A stretch of 43,679 nt of DNA from Oscillospiraceae bacterium (GCA_017541995.1 JAFXYD010000045.1:1-43679); one strand, 5' to 3'; counted from the stretch's first letter, positions 1 through 8,280 are shown. Numbers and translations are program-made. The notes: generated from the sequence alone by a model not told the origin.

Positions 1-139
1 CTCGCACGAGCCGGATACATTAGCTTATCCGACAGGTACGAGTCCCTGCACTTATGCGATTGAACCGCCGTGTACGGATCCGTACGCACGGTGGTGTGGG
101 AGGACGGTCACTCAACTAATGGGTGACCTCCTACCCGAT
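1..139 (+). mobile_element. 3' end of a group II intron (domains V and VI), probably class C
   Basis: The edge carries the catalytic hairpin of a group II intron. Positions 64-72 pair perfectly with 87-95. A two-base bulge (85-86) follows an inner 4-bp stem (73-76 with 81-84) capped by a tetraloop (77-80), which is the domain V architecture. The lower stem holds a CGC triplet, as in the catalytic triad of class C introns. Domain VI follows: 99-103 pairs with 127-131 and 108-113 with 121-126, with an AT-rich loop. The intron should end at the AT around 138-139. The reverse transcriptase gene would lie upstream, outside the window. Class and exact boundary are inferred from pattern recognition. 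The end lies only 13 bp from the stop codon of the opposing gene. Confidence 0.75.
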
Positions 140-152
140 TTATACCGCCCCG

Positions 153-728
153 TCATCCGCAGAGGCTGCGGCGTAGGCGGAAGAGCTTTGCCATCATGTA
201 CAGGCCCACGCAGAGCCCCGTCAGGGCCAGCAGGACGAGGCAGACCAGGCGGAGGAGCTCGAACCGGGCGAAGTCGATCCGGCGAAAGAGGAGCCCGGCC
301 AGGATCAGCGCCGTCTGGATCAGGGTCATAGTGGTCCGGCAGCGCAGCAGGCTCTGATCCAGGGCGGTCTCCGGCGGCTGGTGCCGGGCGGCGATCCTGG
401 CCAGATCGGTCAAAAACTGGAAATTGAAGTAGAGAAACAGCAGGCTGCCCACCATCTCCGGCAGCTGCCACAGGCCCTCCGGAGCTTGCCCCAGCAGGGC
501 CGCGGCCCATTCCAGGCCGGAGAGGGCCGCCAGGAGGATGGAGATGGGCCGCAGCAGGGCCAGGGTCCGCTCCTCCTCTGTCAGCAGGGCGATGGCGCCC
601 AAAAACAGCAGATGCCCCGCGAAATCCGGCAGCAGCTCCAGATTGCCCAGCTTGAGGGAGAAAAACACGAAGAAATAGCCCCAGGCAGCCCGGCCTATGC
701 CCCGGCAGCGCTTGTCCTGTTCGCCCAT
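153..728 (-). CDS. Hypothetical multi-pass membrane protein, last gene of the BlaI-M56 operon
   Basis: A 191-residue protein with about five hydrophobic stretches (roughly residues 14-31, 40-50, 63-80, 88-108 and 135-185) and short charged linkers. It is almost certainly an integral membrane protein. No catalytic motif or named family was recognised. The ATG at 726-728 lies two bases after the stop codon of the upstream M56 peptidase gene, so the two are translationally coupled and share a promoter. Being the third gene of a repressor-sensor operon suggests a role in the same envelope-stress response, for example as the protected or effector membrane component, but this is inference only. A group II intron ends just beyond its stop codon, so any natural terminator may have been displaced. 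Confidence 0.75.
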   Translation of the reverse strand: MGEQDKRCRGIGRAAWGYFFVFFSLKLGNLELLPDFAGHLLFLGAIALLTEEERTLALLRPISILLAALSGLEWAAALLGQAPEGLWQLPEMVGSLLFLYFNFQFLTDLARIAARHQPPETALDQSLLRCRTTMTLIQTALILAGLLFRRIDFARFELLRLVCLVLLALTGLCVGLYMMAKLFRLRRSLCG

Positions 729-730
729 GG

Positions 731-2662
731 TCAGCCTCCTTCCGGCAAAAGCGTCAGAGACGCGGCCTTTGCCCCGTTCTGATACAGGTCGATCCGGTAT
801 TGCGCCGGGGCGGCGGGCAGCTGCTCCGGGTCCAGGTCGGCCCCATAGTAGGACCAGGGCGTCTCCACCCGGAGATAGGGCTCCTGCCAGCCGCCGGGCA
901 GGGCTTCCCGGCAGCCCGCGGCCAGCTCCGAGCTGCTATAGCTGCTGTTGGGCTCGGGGGAGGCGGGAGTCTCAGCCCCGGGGCAATAGCTGTAGCCGAA
1001 GTCCGTGATCTCCCGGCCCGGCTCCGCGCCCGGGCGGCGGACGCTGAGGGTCTGCCCCAGGACCGCGTAGTCAAAGTGCCCGTGGGGATAGGGGGTGAGA
1101 TCGAAGTCGTAGCCCGGTATGGTAACGGTATTACTCTGACCGTGGCTGATGAGGGCCAGGACGGTCCATTGCCGCAGCTCTACCCGGAAGCCGCCCCCCG
1201 CTCCGGTGTAGCGCGTCCCTTCCAGCCCCGGCAGCAGACCCAGCTGGTAATTGCGGACCGGGCCATATTCGCCGGGCAGCTCGGTGAGGGTGAAATCCTC
1301 CAGGGGCGAGACCACCCAGCGGCCCGCCTCCCGCCAGAGCCGGACCGGCTGGGAGGCGATCCGGGTGGAGATTTCTGTTTCCGGGTCCTCCGGCTCCAGG
1401 CGCCGGGAGCCCATCCACAGGGCCAGCAGGGCGCTTTGGCTGCCGTCCGCCTCCTGCCGCAGGCCGCAGACCCGGTAGCCGAAGCCCTGGTTGGGGAGCT
1501 CTCCCAGGCCGCCGGTCCAAAGCGGCCCGTCCCGCAGCAGAAATTCCCCCAGCTGCTCCTGCTCCGCCTGGGGGGCGCAGAGGGCCCGCAGATAGCCGTC
1601 CTGGGTCAGCAGGGCCTTGCCGTATACGTCCAGCGCCCCGTCCGGGGTGGAGCATTGGATGCTCCTGGCCTGGGCCAACCGGGCCCGGGGCGAGGCGGAG
1701 ACGGACATGGGCAGGGCCTCCGCCCGGACCCCCAGGGTCAGATAGGCCGTCAGCAGCACCAGCACGCAGGCGGCGGCCAGCCCCATGCCCCGGGGATAGC
1801 GCCGGAAGCGGGCTATGGCCTCGATCCGGGGCCGCAGCTGCTTCGCGCCGTTGTGGAAGCAGCTGGCACCGGGGCAGCGGGCGAAGCGGTCGTTGGCCGC
1901 GGTGAGCAGCACCCGGCCATAGTCCCGGCGCTCCTCTCCCGCCAGCCGCTCCAGCACCCGCTGGTCACAGCGGCTCTCCAGATCGGCGCAGGCCTGCCGG
2001 GCACAGTAAACCAACAGGGGATTGCACCAGTGGAGACTCCGCAGCAGGCAGATCACCAGGGTCCAGAGCGTGTCCCGGGAACGAAGGTGGAGCAGCTCGT
2101 GGAGCAGGATCTTCTCATCCGGGCGCTGCCCCGCCGGGACCGCCAGCACGGGCCGCAGCAGCCCGCAGACAAAGGCGCTGGGCAGCCCCGGCACCCGGAC
2201 CACCCGGCAGGGCTTGATCCCCAGCTCCCCGGCCAGAGCCTTCACCCGGGCCAGGGTCTCCGGGTCGGCGGGGCGGCCCTTTGCCAGGGCCAGCCGCAGC
2301 CGGAGCCAGGCGGCCAGATAGCGGAGCAGATGGGCCGCCGCCCCCGCGGCGTAGAGGGCGAAGAGCCATTGGGGCAGAGTCCGGGGCAGCTCCGTGACCC
2401 AGGGGAAGGGAAAGCGCACCCGGATGGGGCTGTAGTCCCCCAGACCCAGCTTCAGAAGCTCCAGAAGATAGCGCCAGTTGTAGAACACGCAGCTGCCCCC
2501 CAGCCCCGCGGGCAGCAGCAGCACCAGCCCCAGCACCCCCCAGACGGAGAACTGCCAGCTGGGGGGCAGCTTGTCCCGGAGCAGGGCCTTCATCAGAAGC
2601 AGCAGGGCCGCCGCCCCGGAGGCCGTGAGGCTTTGCAGCAAAAAGCTCCAGAGATCGCACAT
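731..2662 (-). CDS. BlaR1/MecR1-family M56 membrane sensor peptidase with an unrecognised sensor domain
   Basis: A 643-residue membrane zinc peptidase of the M56 family. In the BlaR1/MecR1 scheme an external signal activates the cytoplasmic metalloprotease, which leads to loss of the BlaI/MecI repressor. The HELLH zinc motif is at residues 188-192, and the third ligand is probably Glu229 in the ADLES segment. Hydrophobic segments lie near 8-28, 38-53, 97-118, 200-220 and 296-315. About 325 residues follow the last helix and should be outside the cell. I found no SxxK/SxN penicillin-binding signature there, so the signal is probably not a beta-lactam recognised covalently. The start is the ATG at 2660-2662, two bases after the repressor stop codon; a longer reading frame runs on upstream but overlaps the repressor gene and is not credible. 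Confidence 0.85.
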   Translation of the reverse strand: MCDLWSFLLQSLTASGAAALLLLMKALLRDKLPPSWQFSVWGVLGLVLLLPAGLGGSCVFYNWRYLLELLKLGLGDYSPIRVRFPFPWVTELPRTLPQWLFALYAAGAAAHLLRYLAAWLRLRLALAKGRPADPETLARVKALAGELGIKPCRVVRVPGLPSAFVCGLLRPVLAVPAGQRPDEKILLHELLHLRSRDTLWTLVICLLRSLHWCNPLLVYCARQACADLESRCDQRVLERLAGEERRDYGRVLLTAANDRFARCPGASCFHNGAKQLRPRIEAIARFRRYPRGMGLAAACVLVLLTAYLTLGVRAEALPMSVSASPRARLAQARSIQCSTPDGALDVYGKALLTQDGYLRALCAPQAEQEQLGEFLLRDGPLWTGGLGELPNQGFGYRVCGLRQEADGSQSALLALWMGSRRLEPEDPETEISTRIASQPVRLWREAGRWVVSPLEDFTLTELPGEYGPVRNYQLGLLPGLEGTRYTGAGGGFRVELRQWTVLALISHGQSNTVTIPGYDFDLTPYPHGHFDYAVLGQTLSVRRPGAEPGREITDFGYSYCPGAETPASPEPNSSYSSSELAAGCREALPGGWQEPYLRVETPWSYYGADLDPEQLPAAPAQYRIDLYQNGAKAASLTLLPEGG

Positions 2663-2664
2663 GG

Positions 2665-3027
2665 TCAAACCTCCATCTCGTCCAGCAGCTTCCGCAGCCG
2701 CTCCAGCTCCTGGGGAGAAATGCGCTCCTGCTTCAGAAAGGCGGCGATGAGATCCCCGGCGGAGCCCCGGTAAACGCTGTTGAGAAAGCTCCGGCCCTCC
2801 TGGGCCCGGCAGGCGTCCCGGTCCAGGGCGGCGCGGTACAGGTGGGGGACCGCCTGGCTGTCGATGCGCACCAGGCCCTTGGCCTCCATCCGGGTGAGGT
2901 AGGTCAGCACCGTGTTCCGGCTCCAGCCGGTCTCCGGCCGCAGCCGCTTCACCAGCTCTCCCAGCCCGGCCCCGCCGCTGTCCCACAGGGCGTTCAGCAC
3001 GGTCCACTCCCGATCCGACAGCTTCAT
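2665..3027 (-). CDS. BlaI/MecI-family winged-helix repressor
   Basis: A 120-residue repressor. The N-terminal winged helix (residues about 1-75) contains the family pattern LSDREWTVLNALW and a recognition region ending in NTVLTYLTRMEAKGL. The C-terminal part (about 80-120), with SFLNSVYRGS and ISPQELERLRKLLDE, matches the dimerisation and cleavage region of BlaI/MecI. The ATG at 3025-3027 is preferred because it lies 8 bases after GGAGG; a TTG two codons earlier is too close to that site. It heads a three-gene operon with the M56 peptidase and a membrane protein, and its own promoter carries a paired TACA-N2-TGTA operator, so autoregulation is well supported. The target genes outside this operon are unknown. 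Confidence 0.92.
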   Translation of the reverse strand: MKLSDREWTVLNALWDSGGAGLGELVKRLRPETGWSRNTVLTYLTRMEAKGLVRIDSQAVPHLYRAALDRDACRAQEGRSFLNSVYRGSAGDLIAAFLKQERISPQELERLRKLLDEMEV

Positions 3028-3035
3028 AGACAAAA

Positions 3036-3079
3036 CCTCCTACAGTTGTAGTACACAATTATACTACAACTGTAGGAGG
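3036..3079 (-). promoter_or_regulatory. Double BlaI/MecI-type operator, perfect 18-bp inverted repeat
   Basis: Two 18-bp arms (3036-3053 and 3062-3079) are exact inverted copies separated by 8 bp. Each arm contains its own dyad, CTACA-N2-TGTAG, the core recognised by BlaI/MecI repressors. One arm covers the -10 box and spacer, and the other covers the transcription start and the GGAGG ribosome site. Bound dimers should block both polymerase and the 5' leader region. Confidence 0.9.
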
Positions 3080-3089
3080 CATTTGTCAA
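3061..3089 (-). promoter_or_regulatory. Sigma-A-type promoter of the repressor-M56 operon
   Basis: On the minus strand a perfect -35 TTGACA (3084-3089) is followed by a 17-bp spacer and a -10 TAGTAT (3061-3066). A shifted TATAAT-like reading overlaps it. Predicted transcription starts near 3054, giving a leader of about 27 bases. Confidence 0.85.
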
Positions 3090-3102
3090 GCCCTTTTTTC
3101 AG

Positions 3103-3123
3103 AAAAACAGCCCGGCGGGGGCT
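3103..3123 (-). terminator. Rho-independent terminator of the HTH membrane regulator gene
   Basis: Read on the minus strand, a 5-bp stem (AGCCC/GGGCT) with a 5-base loop is followed by GTTTTT. It lies between the stop codon of the HTH gene and the promoter of the repressor operon. The stem is short, so efficiency may be moderate. Confidence 0.6.
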
Positions 3124-3160
3124 ATGGCCCGGAAAAAGAACTGACCGGAGCCGGAAGCCT

Positions 3161-4375
3161 TTATTTCCTGCTCCGAATGGCCCGGGCCACGGCAAGCACC
3201 AGGCCGAAGCACACGCCGGCGATGGGCCAGACGATCCAGGTCTTGTCCCAGGCGTTGGAGAGGAAGCTCCAGCTCAGATACCCGGCGGTGACGGCGGCCC
3301 AGTAGACGGTGGACAGGAGCTGATTGCGCCGCTTTTCCTCCTTGGCTGCCCGCTGATACTCCCCCTCCTCCAGGAGAATCTGGTAACTGCCCCAGATCAT
3401 GGAGGCGTGGACGATCAGCAGCACGCCCGCGGCCACCAGGGCCAGCAGCATTGCCACGGCGCAGATCTGGGGAATGGCCCCCAGGCGGCTGTCCGCTTCT
3501 CCGTAAAACAGCAGCACCAGGAAGATGGGCAGGACCGACAGCACACAGAGCAGAATGCCCAGGGTCATGTGCCGATTGAAAACAGCCCGATATTTCTCCT
3601 GGCGGTCCTTCACCATGCCGCTCACGCCGTAGGAAGTCTCAAAGGCTTCCTTTTCCAGGTATTCAAAGCGGCTGCCCCGAAGGCCGGTGATCACGAAAAG
3701 GGCGACGGCTCCGCCAACCATCAGAATCAGCACGGTCAGACCCACGCCGAGCTCCTGGGCATCGGTAAGATGGAAGGTCCATTGCAGGAGTCCGTAGAAG
3801 GGGGACAAAATGGCCTCCAGGGCGAAGAGAAGGACGGCGCCCACCAGGCAGAGGGGAGAAAAGGCGCGGCCCCGGCGAAGGGGAAAGGCAAGATACAGCA
3901 GCCCGCAGCCCAGCAGCGGCAGCAGGAGCGTCGGCAGATAACCAAGGGCGGCGCCCTCCGGCGGGAAGCTGTGGAGATGGAACAGCTCTCCGCTGAGGCC
4001 GGACACCAGGATCAGAAGCACCGGAGACAGAATGCACAGCATGACGCCGACGGAGATCCGCCGGGCGGCAAGCGCCCGGTAGTCCAGGAAGGCGCTTGCC
4101 TCCTCCATGGAGACCTGCCGCAGGAGCGGCTCAGTGTCGGGGACCGGATGGGACTCCGCCCGCAGGCTCTCCGGCCCCAGCTCGTCATTCAACAAGTAGT
4201 CGGTGGAAACGCCGAAGAGCTCCGAGAGCTTCAGAATCCGGACCATGTCGGGGACGGACTGGGCGCTCTCCCATTTGGAGACGGACTGGCGGCTGACCTC
4301 CAGCCGGTCGGCCAGATCCTCCTGGGACCAGCCGCTCTTCTTGCGCAGCTCGGTCAGTTTGTCTGCGAATATCAT
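3161..4375 (-). CDS. XRE-family HTH regulator with a large multi-pass membrane domain
   Basis: A 404-residue protein. Residues 1-66 form a Cro/C1-type helix-turn-helix (LRKKSGWSQEDLADRLEVSR, then QSVSKWE and a final VSTDYLLNDE), typical of Firmicutes XRE regulators. After a linker the rest is strongly hydrophobic, with about seven or eight predicted membrane segments, so the DNA-binding domain is probably tethered to the membrane. The start is the ATG at 4373-4375, with AAAGGAG 6-8 bases upstream; an upstream extension has no such site. It is a single-gene unit, ending before a hairpin terminator. The signal it senses and its targets are not evident. A dyad upstream may be its own operator. 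Confidence 0.85.
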   Translation of the reverse strand: MIFADKLTELRKKSGWSQEDLADRLEVSRQSVSKWESAQSVPDMVRILKLSELFGVSTDYLLNDELGPESLRAESHPVPDTEPLLRQVSMEEASAFLDYRALAARRISVGVMLCILSPVLLILVSGLSGELFHLHSFPPEGAALGYLPTLLLPLLGCGLLYLAFPLRRGRAFSPLCLVGAVLLFALEAILSPFYGLLQWTFHLTDAQELGVGLTVLILMVGGAVALFVITGLRGSRFEYLEKEAFETSYGVSGMVKDRQEKYRAVFNRHMTLGILLCVLSVLPIFLVLLFYGEADSRLGAIPQICAVAMLLALVAAGVLLIVHASMIWGSYQILLEEGEYQRAAKEEKRRNQLLSTVYWAAVTAGYLSWSFLSNAWDKTWIVWPIAGVCFGLVLAVARAIRSRK

Positions 4376-4439
4376 GTTCAGTTCTCCTTTCGGCGCCGGA
4401 CCTCCGGCGCGATTTGATGGTCCGATCTTAGCAGATTCC

Positions 4440-4490
4440 ACGGTTGCAGACCACCAATTTCCCTTGGAAATCCCGCAACTGACGGTTGCA
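4440..4490 (-). promoter_or_regulatory. Candidate operator region upstream of the HTH membrane regulator
   Basis: The 9-mer ACGGTTGCA occurs at 4440-4448 and again at 4482-4490, 42 bp apart, about four helical turns. The second copy is part of a dyad GCAAC-N5-GTTGC (4475-4489). A -10-like TAAGAT lies on the minus strand near 4426-4431, without a good -35. The spacing on one face of the helix fits binding by the adjacent regulator, but this is inference. Confidence 0.4.
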
Positions 4491-4519
4491 ATGGGGGTAA
4501 ATTGTCCCCAAAAGTCGGG

Positions 4520-4574
4520 AAAAAACAGGTAAGAAGCAAGCGCCGGAGGGATCCGGGCGCTTACTTCTTACTTG
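4520..4574 (-). terminator. Rho-independent terminator of the carbamate kinase operon
   Basis: On the minus strand a stem of about 19 bp (4556-4574 with 4526-4544, one mismatch and one G-U pair) is followed by six Ts (4520-4525). It lies 15 bp past the stop codon of the carbamate kinase gene and closes the three-gene catabolic operon. Confidence 0.85.
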
Positions 4575-4588
4575 TTCCTTTTTCCCTG

Positions 4589-5518
4589 TTACTTTCTTAC
4601 CACGGTGCCGCTCTCCCCCCGGACGGCCTTGCCGGCGTTCTCCAGGGAGGCGATGATGGCCTCGCCGCCGGTGCGGGCGAAGGAGATGGCGGCCTTCACC
4701 TTGGGGAGCATGGAGCCGGGGGCGAAGTGGCCCTCGGCGCAGTAGCGCTCGGCCTCGTCAATGGTCATGCTGTCCAGGGCGGTCTGGTTGGGCTTGCCCC
4801 AGTTGATGGCCACCCGGTCCACCGCGGTGAGGATCACCAGGGCGTCGGCGTGGACCAGCTCCGCCAGCTTGGCGGAGGCGAAGTCCTTGTCGATGACGGC
4901 GGGGGTGCCCAGGAGCTTGCCCTCCTTGCGGATCACGGGGATGCCGCCGCCGCCTACGGTGATGACCACAAAGCCCTGATCCACCAGGGCGTTCACCATG
5001 TTCTTCTCGATGACGTCCACCGGCTTGGGGGAGGGAACCACCTGCCGATAGCCCCGGCCCGCGTCCTCCACCATGGTATAGCCCTTCTCCGCGGCGATGC
5101 GCTGGGCGGTCTCCTTGTCATAGAAGGCGCCGATGGGCTTGGTGGGATGCTGGAAGGCGGGGTCGGCCTCGTCCACCAGCACCTGGGTGACGATGGTGGC
5201 CACGTCCTTTTGGATCCCCCGGGCCGCCAGCTCGTTGCCGATTGCGTTTTGCAGATGGTAGCCGATGTAGCCCTGGCTCATGGCGCCGCACTCGGGGAAG
5301 GGCATGTCGGACTTGATGGCCCCCGCCTCGGCGGCGGTGCTGAGCCCCAGATTGATCATGCCCACCTGGGGGCCGTTGCCGTGGGCGATGATGACCTCGT
5401 TGCCCTGGGCGATCAGATCTACAATGGGCTTGGCGGTCTCTTTGACGAGCTTGAGCTGCTCATAGGGGGTTTTGCCGAGGGCGTTGCCGCCGAGGGCGAT
5501 GACGATGCGCTTTGCCAT
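4589..5518 (-). CDS. arcC: Carbamate kinase
   Basis: A 309-residue cytoplasmic carbamate kinase of normal family length. It catalyses carbamoyl phosphate + ADP to carbamate + ATP, a substrate-level phosphorylation step. Visible family motifs are the N-terminal ALGGNALGK, HGNGPQVG near residue 53, the VTVGGGGIPVI loop, and IDKDFASAKLAELVHADALV, which binds nucleotide. The start is the ATG at 5516-5518, with AAAGGAG about 12 bases upstream; the longer frame runs into a palindromic repeat and is rejected. It is the last gene of an operon with YgeY- and YgeW-like genes, which points to ATP generation from a carbamoylated compound rather than the classical arginine deiminase route, since no arcA is present. 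Confidence 0.95.
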   Translation of the reverse strand: MAKRIVIALGGNALGKTPYEQLKLVKETAKPIVDLIAQGNEVIIAHGNGPQVGMINLGLSTAAEAGAIKSDMPFPECGAMSQGYIGYHLQNAIGNELAARGIQKDVATIVTQVLVDEADPAFQHPTKPIGAFYDKETAQRIAAEKGYTMVEDAGRGYRQVVPSPKPVDVIEKNMVNALVDQGFVVITVGGGGIPVIRKEGKLLGTPAVIDKDFASAKLAELVHADALVILTAVDRVAINWGKPNQTALDSMTIDEAERYCAEGHFAPGSMLPKVKAAISFARTGGEAIIASLENAGKAVRGESGTVVRK

Positions 5519-5547
5519 AGTTAATGATGTCTCCTTTTGCTTTCGTC

Positions 5548-5618
5548 GTAGGGGCCGATGCCCACATCGGCCCTCTTTTCGATGGGTGGATAGGGCCGAT
5601 GTGGGCATCGGCCCCTAC
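5548..5618. repeat. Inverted pair of GTAG-headed palindromes (REPIN-like)
   Basis: Two 27-bp copies, 5548-5574 on plus and 5592-5618 on minus, are exact inverted repeats with a 17-bp spacer. Each begins with GTAG and then folds on itself (GGGCCGATG with CATCGGCCC). The heads face outwards. The pair lies inside the operon between the carbamoyltransferase and carbamate kinase genes, where the hairpins may affect message stability. The same pair recurs at 19394-19464. Confidence 0.9.
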
Positions 5619-5621
5619 GGA

Positions 5622-6815
5622 TCAGAAGATCTTGCGCTTATCGTTGGAAGCGTCCAGGGTCATGAGGGCCCGGACGGGATCCTTCACCTGGGCCAGGAAG
5701 ATCATGGCCGCGATGATGTAGGGCTTGTAGGAGGCCTGCTTGTAGAGGGGCACCAGATAGCGGTCAAAGACCGTGGCGTCCACCTCTCCCTCGGGGCAGC
5801 TCACGCCGGAGATGTCCGCGGGCAGGCAGTGGAGATACAGGGCCTTGCCGTCCCGGGTGAGCTTCATCATCTCCTCGGAGCAGGTCCAGTCCTTGTGGGT
5901 CGCGTTCTGGGCCAGCAGCCGCTGCTCCAGCGCGTCGATGCCCGCCTGGTCGCCCTTGGAATAGAGGGCGGTGCGCTCCTCCATGGCGGCGAAGGGGGCC
6001 CAGGACTTGGGGTAGACGATGTCCGCGTCCCGGAAGGCCTCGGCCATGCTGGAGGACTTGGAGAAGCGGGAGCCGTATTTCTCGCAGTTCTGCCGGGCAA
6101 TGGCCTCCACCTCGGGGAAGATCTCGTAGCCCTCGGGGTGGGCCAGGGTCACGTCCATGCCGAAGCGGGTGAAGAGGCCGATGACCCCCTGGGGCACCGA
6201 GAGGGGCTTGCCGTAGGAGGGGGAGTAGGCCCAGGTCATGGCCACCTTCTTGCCCTTCAGCTTTTCCACGCCCCCGAAGTGGTGGATCACGTGGAGCAGG
6301 TCCGCCATACACTGGGTGGGGTGGTCCACGTCGCACTGGAGATTCACCAGGGTGGGCCGCTGCTCCAGAATGCCGCTGCGGTAGCCGTCCTCCAAGGCGT
6401 CCATGAAGGTCTTCATGTATTCGTGGCCCTGGCGGATGTACATATCGTCCCGGATGCCGATGACGTCCGCCATGAAGGAGACCATGTTGGCGGTCTCCCG
6501 GACGGTCTCGCCGTGGGCGATCTGGGATTTCTTTTCGTCCAGCACCTGCTCCTCCAGGCCCAGCAGATTGCAGGCCGAGGCGAAGGAGAAGCGGGTCCGG
6601 GTGGAGTTGTCCCGGAACAGGGAGATGCCCAGGCCGGAGTTGAAGACCCGGGTGGACTTGTTGTGCTCCCGCAGATCCCGCAGGGCGTCGGCCACGGCAA
6701 AGACCGCGGCAAGCTCGTCGTCGGTTTTGTCCCAGGTCCAGTAGAAGTCCTGCTTGTACATATTGTTGATGTGCAGCTTTTCCAGCTCCCGGGCCAGTTC
6801 AAAGGCTTTGCTCAT
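5622..6815 (-). CDS. ygeW: YgeW-type knotted carbamoyltransferase
   Basis: A 397-residue member of the aspartate/ornithine carbamoyltransferase superfamily. The carbamoyl-phosphate site is seen as STRTR (residues 71-75) and HPTQ (164-167). HCLPA lies near the C-terminus, where the second substrate binds. The length and the segments FRDNSTRTRFSFASACNLLG and DVDHPTQCMADLLH match the YgeW branch, whose physiological substrate is not firmly established, rather than classical OTC. Reading in the phosphorolytic direction it would yield carbamoyl phosphate for the downstream carbamate kinase. The ATG at 6813-6815 has GGGAGG at proper distance and is 13 bases after the ygeY stop codon. A REPIN-like pair separates it from arcC. 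Confidence 0.92.
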   Translation of the reverse strand: MSKAFELARELEKLHINNMYKQDFYWTWDKTDDELAAVFAVADALRDLREHNKSTRVFNSGLGISLFRDNSTRTRFSFASACNLLGLEEQVLDEKKSQIAHGETVRETANMVSFMADVIGIRDDMYIRQGHEYMKTFMDALEDGYRSGILEQRPTLVNLQCDVDHPTQCMADLLHVIHHFGGVEKLKGKKVAMTWAYSPSYGKPLSVPQGVIGLFTRFGMDVTLAHPEGYEIFPEVEAIARQNCEKYGSRFSKSSSMAEAFRDADIVYPKSWAPFAAMEERTALYSKGDQAGIDALEQRLLAQNATHKDWTCSEEMMKLTRDGKALYLHCLPADISGVSCPEGEVDATVFDRYLVPLYKQASYKPYIIAAMIFLAQVKDPVRALMTLDASNDKRKIF

Positions 6816-6828
6816 TGCTGTTCCTCCC

Positions 6829-8226
6829 TTATCGGATCTCGTTCCCCGTCAGCTCCTGGCGGAAGGAGGTGGCGGACTCGGACTTGTCGCCGGGCCTGTA
6901 GAGCATGGGCACGGCGGCGTAGAGGGCGGCGCAGACCACCAGATCCTGCTTCCAGGTGATCTCGTTGGGGGCGTGGGCCTGGCTCTCGGCCCCGGGGCCG
7001 AAGCCCACGCAGGGGATGCCGTAGCGGCCCTGGATGGAGACGCCGTTGGTGGAGAAGGTCCACTTGTCCGTCAGGGGGCGGCCCTCCCGCTTGGCCCGGG
7101 CGGTCTCGTCGGCCCAGAGACGCCGGTCGCCCCAGAGGGCCCGGTGGGCCTCCGCCAGGGCCCGGACGTGGGGGGCGTCCTCCCGGTTGATCCAGGTGGG
7201 GAAGAAGGCCTCGGTCTCGTAGACGTGGCCGGTCCAGGAGGGCCGGTCGTACATATACATGGAGACCTTCACATCCTTGGCGTATTTCCGCACGGCGGGG
7301 AGATTTTCGATCTCCCGGAGGCAGGACCGGTAGGTTTCCCCGGCGGTCATGCGGCGGTCGATGGAGATGGAGCAGGAGTCCGCCACGGCGCAGCGGCTGG
7401 GGGAGCTGTAGAAGATCTGGCTGGTGGTGCAGGTCCCCCGGCCCAGGAAGCGGGCGTCCTGCCAATGCTCCGGGTTGTACTTCGGGTCCAGCATCTTCAC
7501 CAGGCCCTTGATCTGCTTGTCCTCCCCGGCGTCGTTCTCGTTGAGGTCCCGGACGTTCAGCAGAATCTCCGCCATTTTGTGGATGGCGTTATCCCCCCGC
7601 TCCGGGGCGGAGCCGTGGCAGCTGACGCCGTGGACGTCCACCCGGATTTCCATGCGGCCCCGGTGGCCCCGGTAGATGCCGCCGTCGGTGGGCTCGGTGG
7701 AGATGACGAACTCGATCTTCTCCCGGGCGTCCTGAGGCCCGTTGAAATACTCGTTGACGATGGACTGCCAGCACATGCCGTCGCAGTCCTCCTCCTGGAC
7801 GGAGCCCACCACCATGATCCGGTAGCCCTCGGGGATCAGCCCCAGGTCCTTCATGATTTTGCCGCCGTAGGCCGCGGCGGCCATGCCGCCCTCCTGGTCG
7901 GAGCCGCCCCGCCCGTAGATGATTTCCTCGGTTTCGTAGCCCTCGTAGGGATCGGCCTCCCAGTTTTCCCGGTTGCCGACGCCCACGGTGTCGATGTGGG
8001 AGTCGATGGCGATGATCTTCTCGCCCCGGCCCAGCCAGCCGATGACGTTGCCCAGCCGGTCGAACTCCACCTTGTCGTAGCCCAGCCGGGTCAGCTCTTC
8101 GGCCACGCGCTTTGCCACGCCTTCTTCTTCACAGGATTCGGAGGGAATGGCGATCATATCCCGCAGAAAGCGGGTCATGTCGGCGCGGTAAGCTTCGGCG
8201 GCCTGCCGGATCTGCTGATAGTCCAT
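6829..8226 (-). CDS. ygeY: YgeY-family M20 metallohydrolase
   Basis: A 465-residue M20 peptidase/deacylase related to ArgE and DapE. Metal ligands are visible as [16 protein letters not shown] and SVQEEDCDG, the usual H-x-D, D, EE pattern of di-zinc M20 enzymes, and RGHRGR begins the dimerisation domain. These enzymes hydrolyse amide bonds of small N-acyl amino acids or dipeptides. In E. coli ygeY is clustered with ygeW, ygeX and yqeA, and related clusters accompany anaerobic purine and urate breakdown; its exact substrate is not established. It is the first gene of the minus-strand operon, with CGGAGG before the ATG at 8224-8226 and its own promoter. No purine hydroxylase genes are in the window. 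Confidence 0.92.
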   Translation of the reverse strand: MDYQQIRQAAEAYRADMTRFLRDMIAIPSESCEEEGVAKRVAEELTRLGYDKVEFDRLGNVIGWLGRGEKIIAIDSHIDTVGVGNRENWEADPYEGYETEEIIYGRGGSDQEGGMAAAAYGGKIMKDLGLIPEGYRIMVVGSVQEEDCDGMCWQSIVNEYFNGPQDAREKIEFVISTEPTDGGIYRGHRGRMEIRVDVHGVSCHGSAPERGDNAIHKMAEILLNVRDLNENDAGEDKQIKGLVKMLDPKYNPEHWQDARFLGRGTCTTSQIFYSSPSRCAVADSCSISIDRRMTAGETYRSCLREIENLPAVRKYAKDVKVSMYMYDRPSWTGHVYETEAFFPTWINREDAPHVRALAEAHRALWGDRRLWADETARAKREGRPLTDKWTFSTNGVSIQGRYGIPCVGFGPGAESQAHAPNEITWKQDLVVCAALYAAVPMLYRPGDKSESATSFRQELTGNEIR

Positions 8227-8280
8227 AGTTACCTCCGTTTTTTAATAAATTGACAAAAATAAAGGGCATTCACCCCATAT

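Noticed and set aside
800-2773. Long plus-strand frame of 657 codons opposite the M56 and repressor genes
   Set aside because: Mirror frame caused by high third-position GC; low-complexity Gln/Pro/Gly content, no domain, and the opposite strand has clear motifs and ribosome sites.
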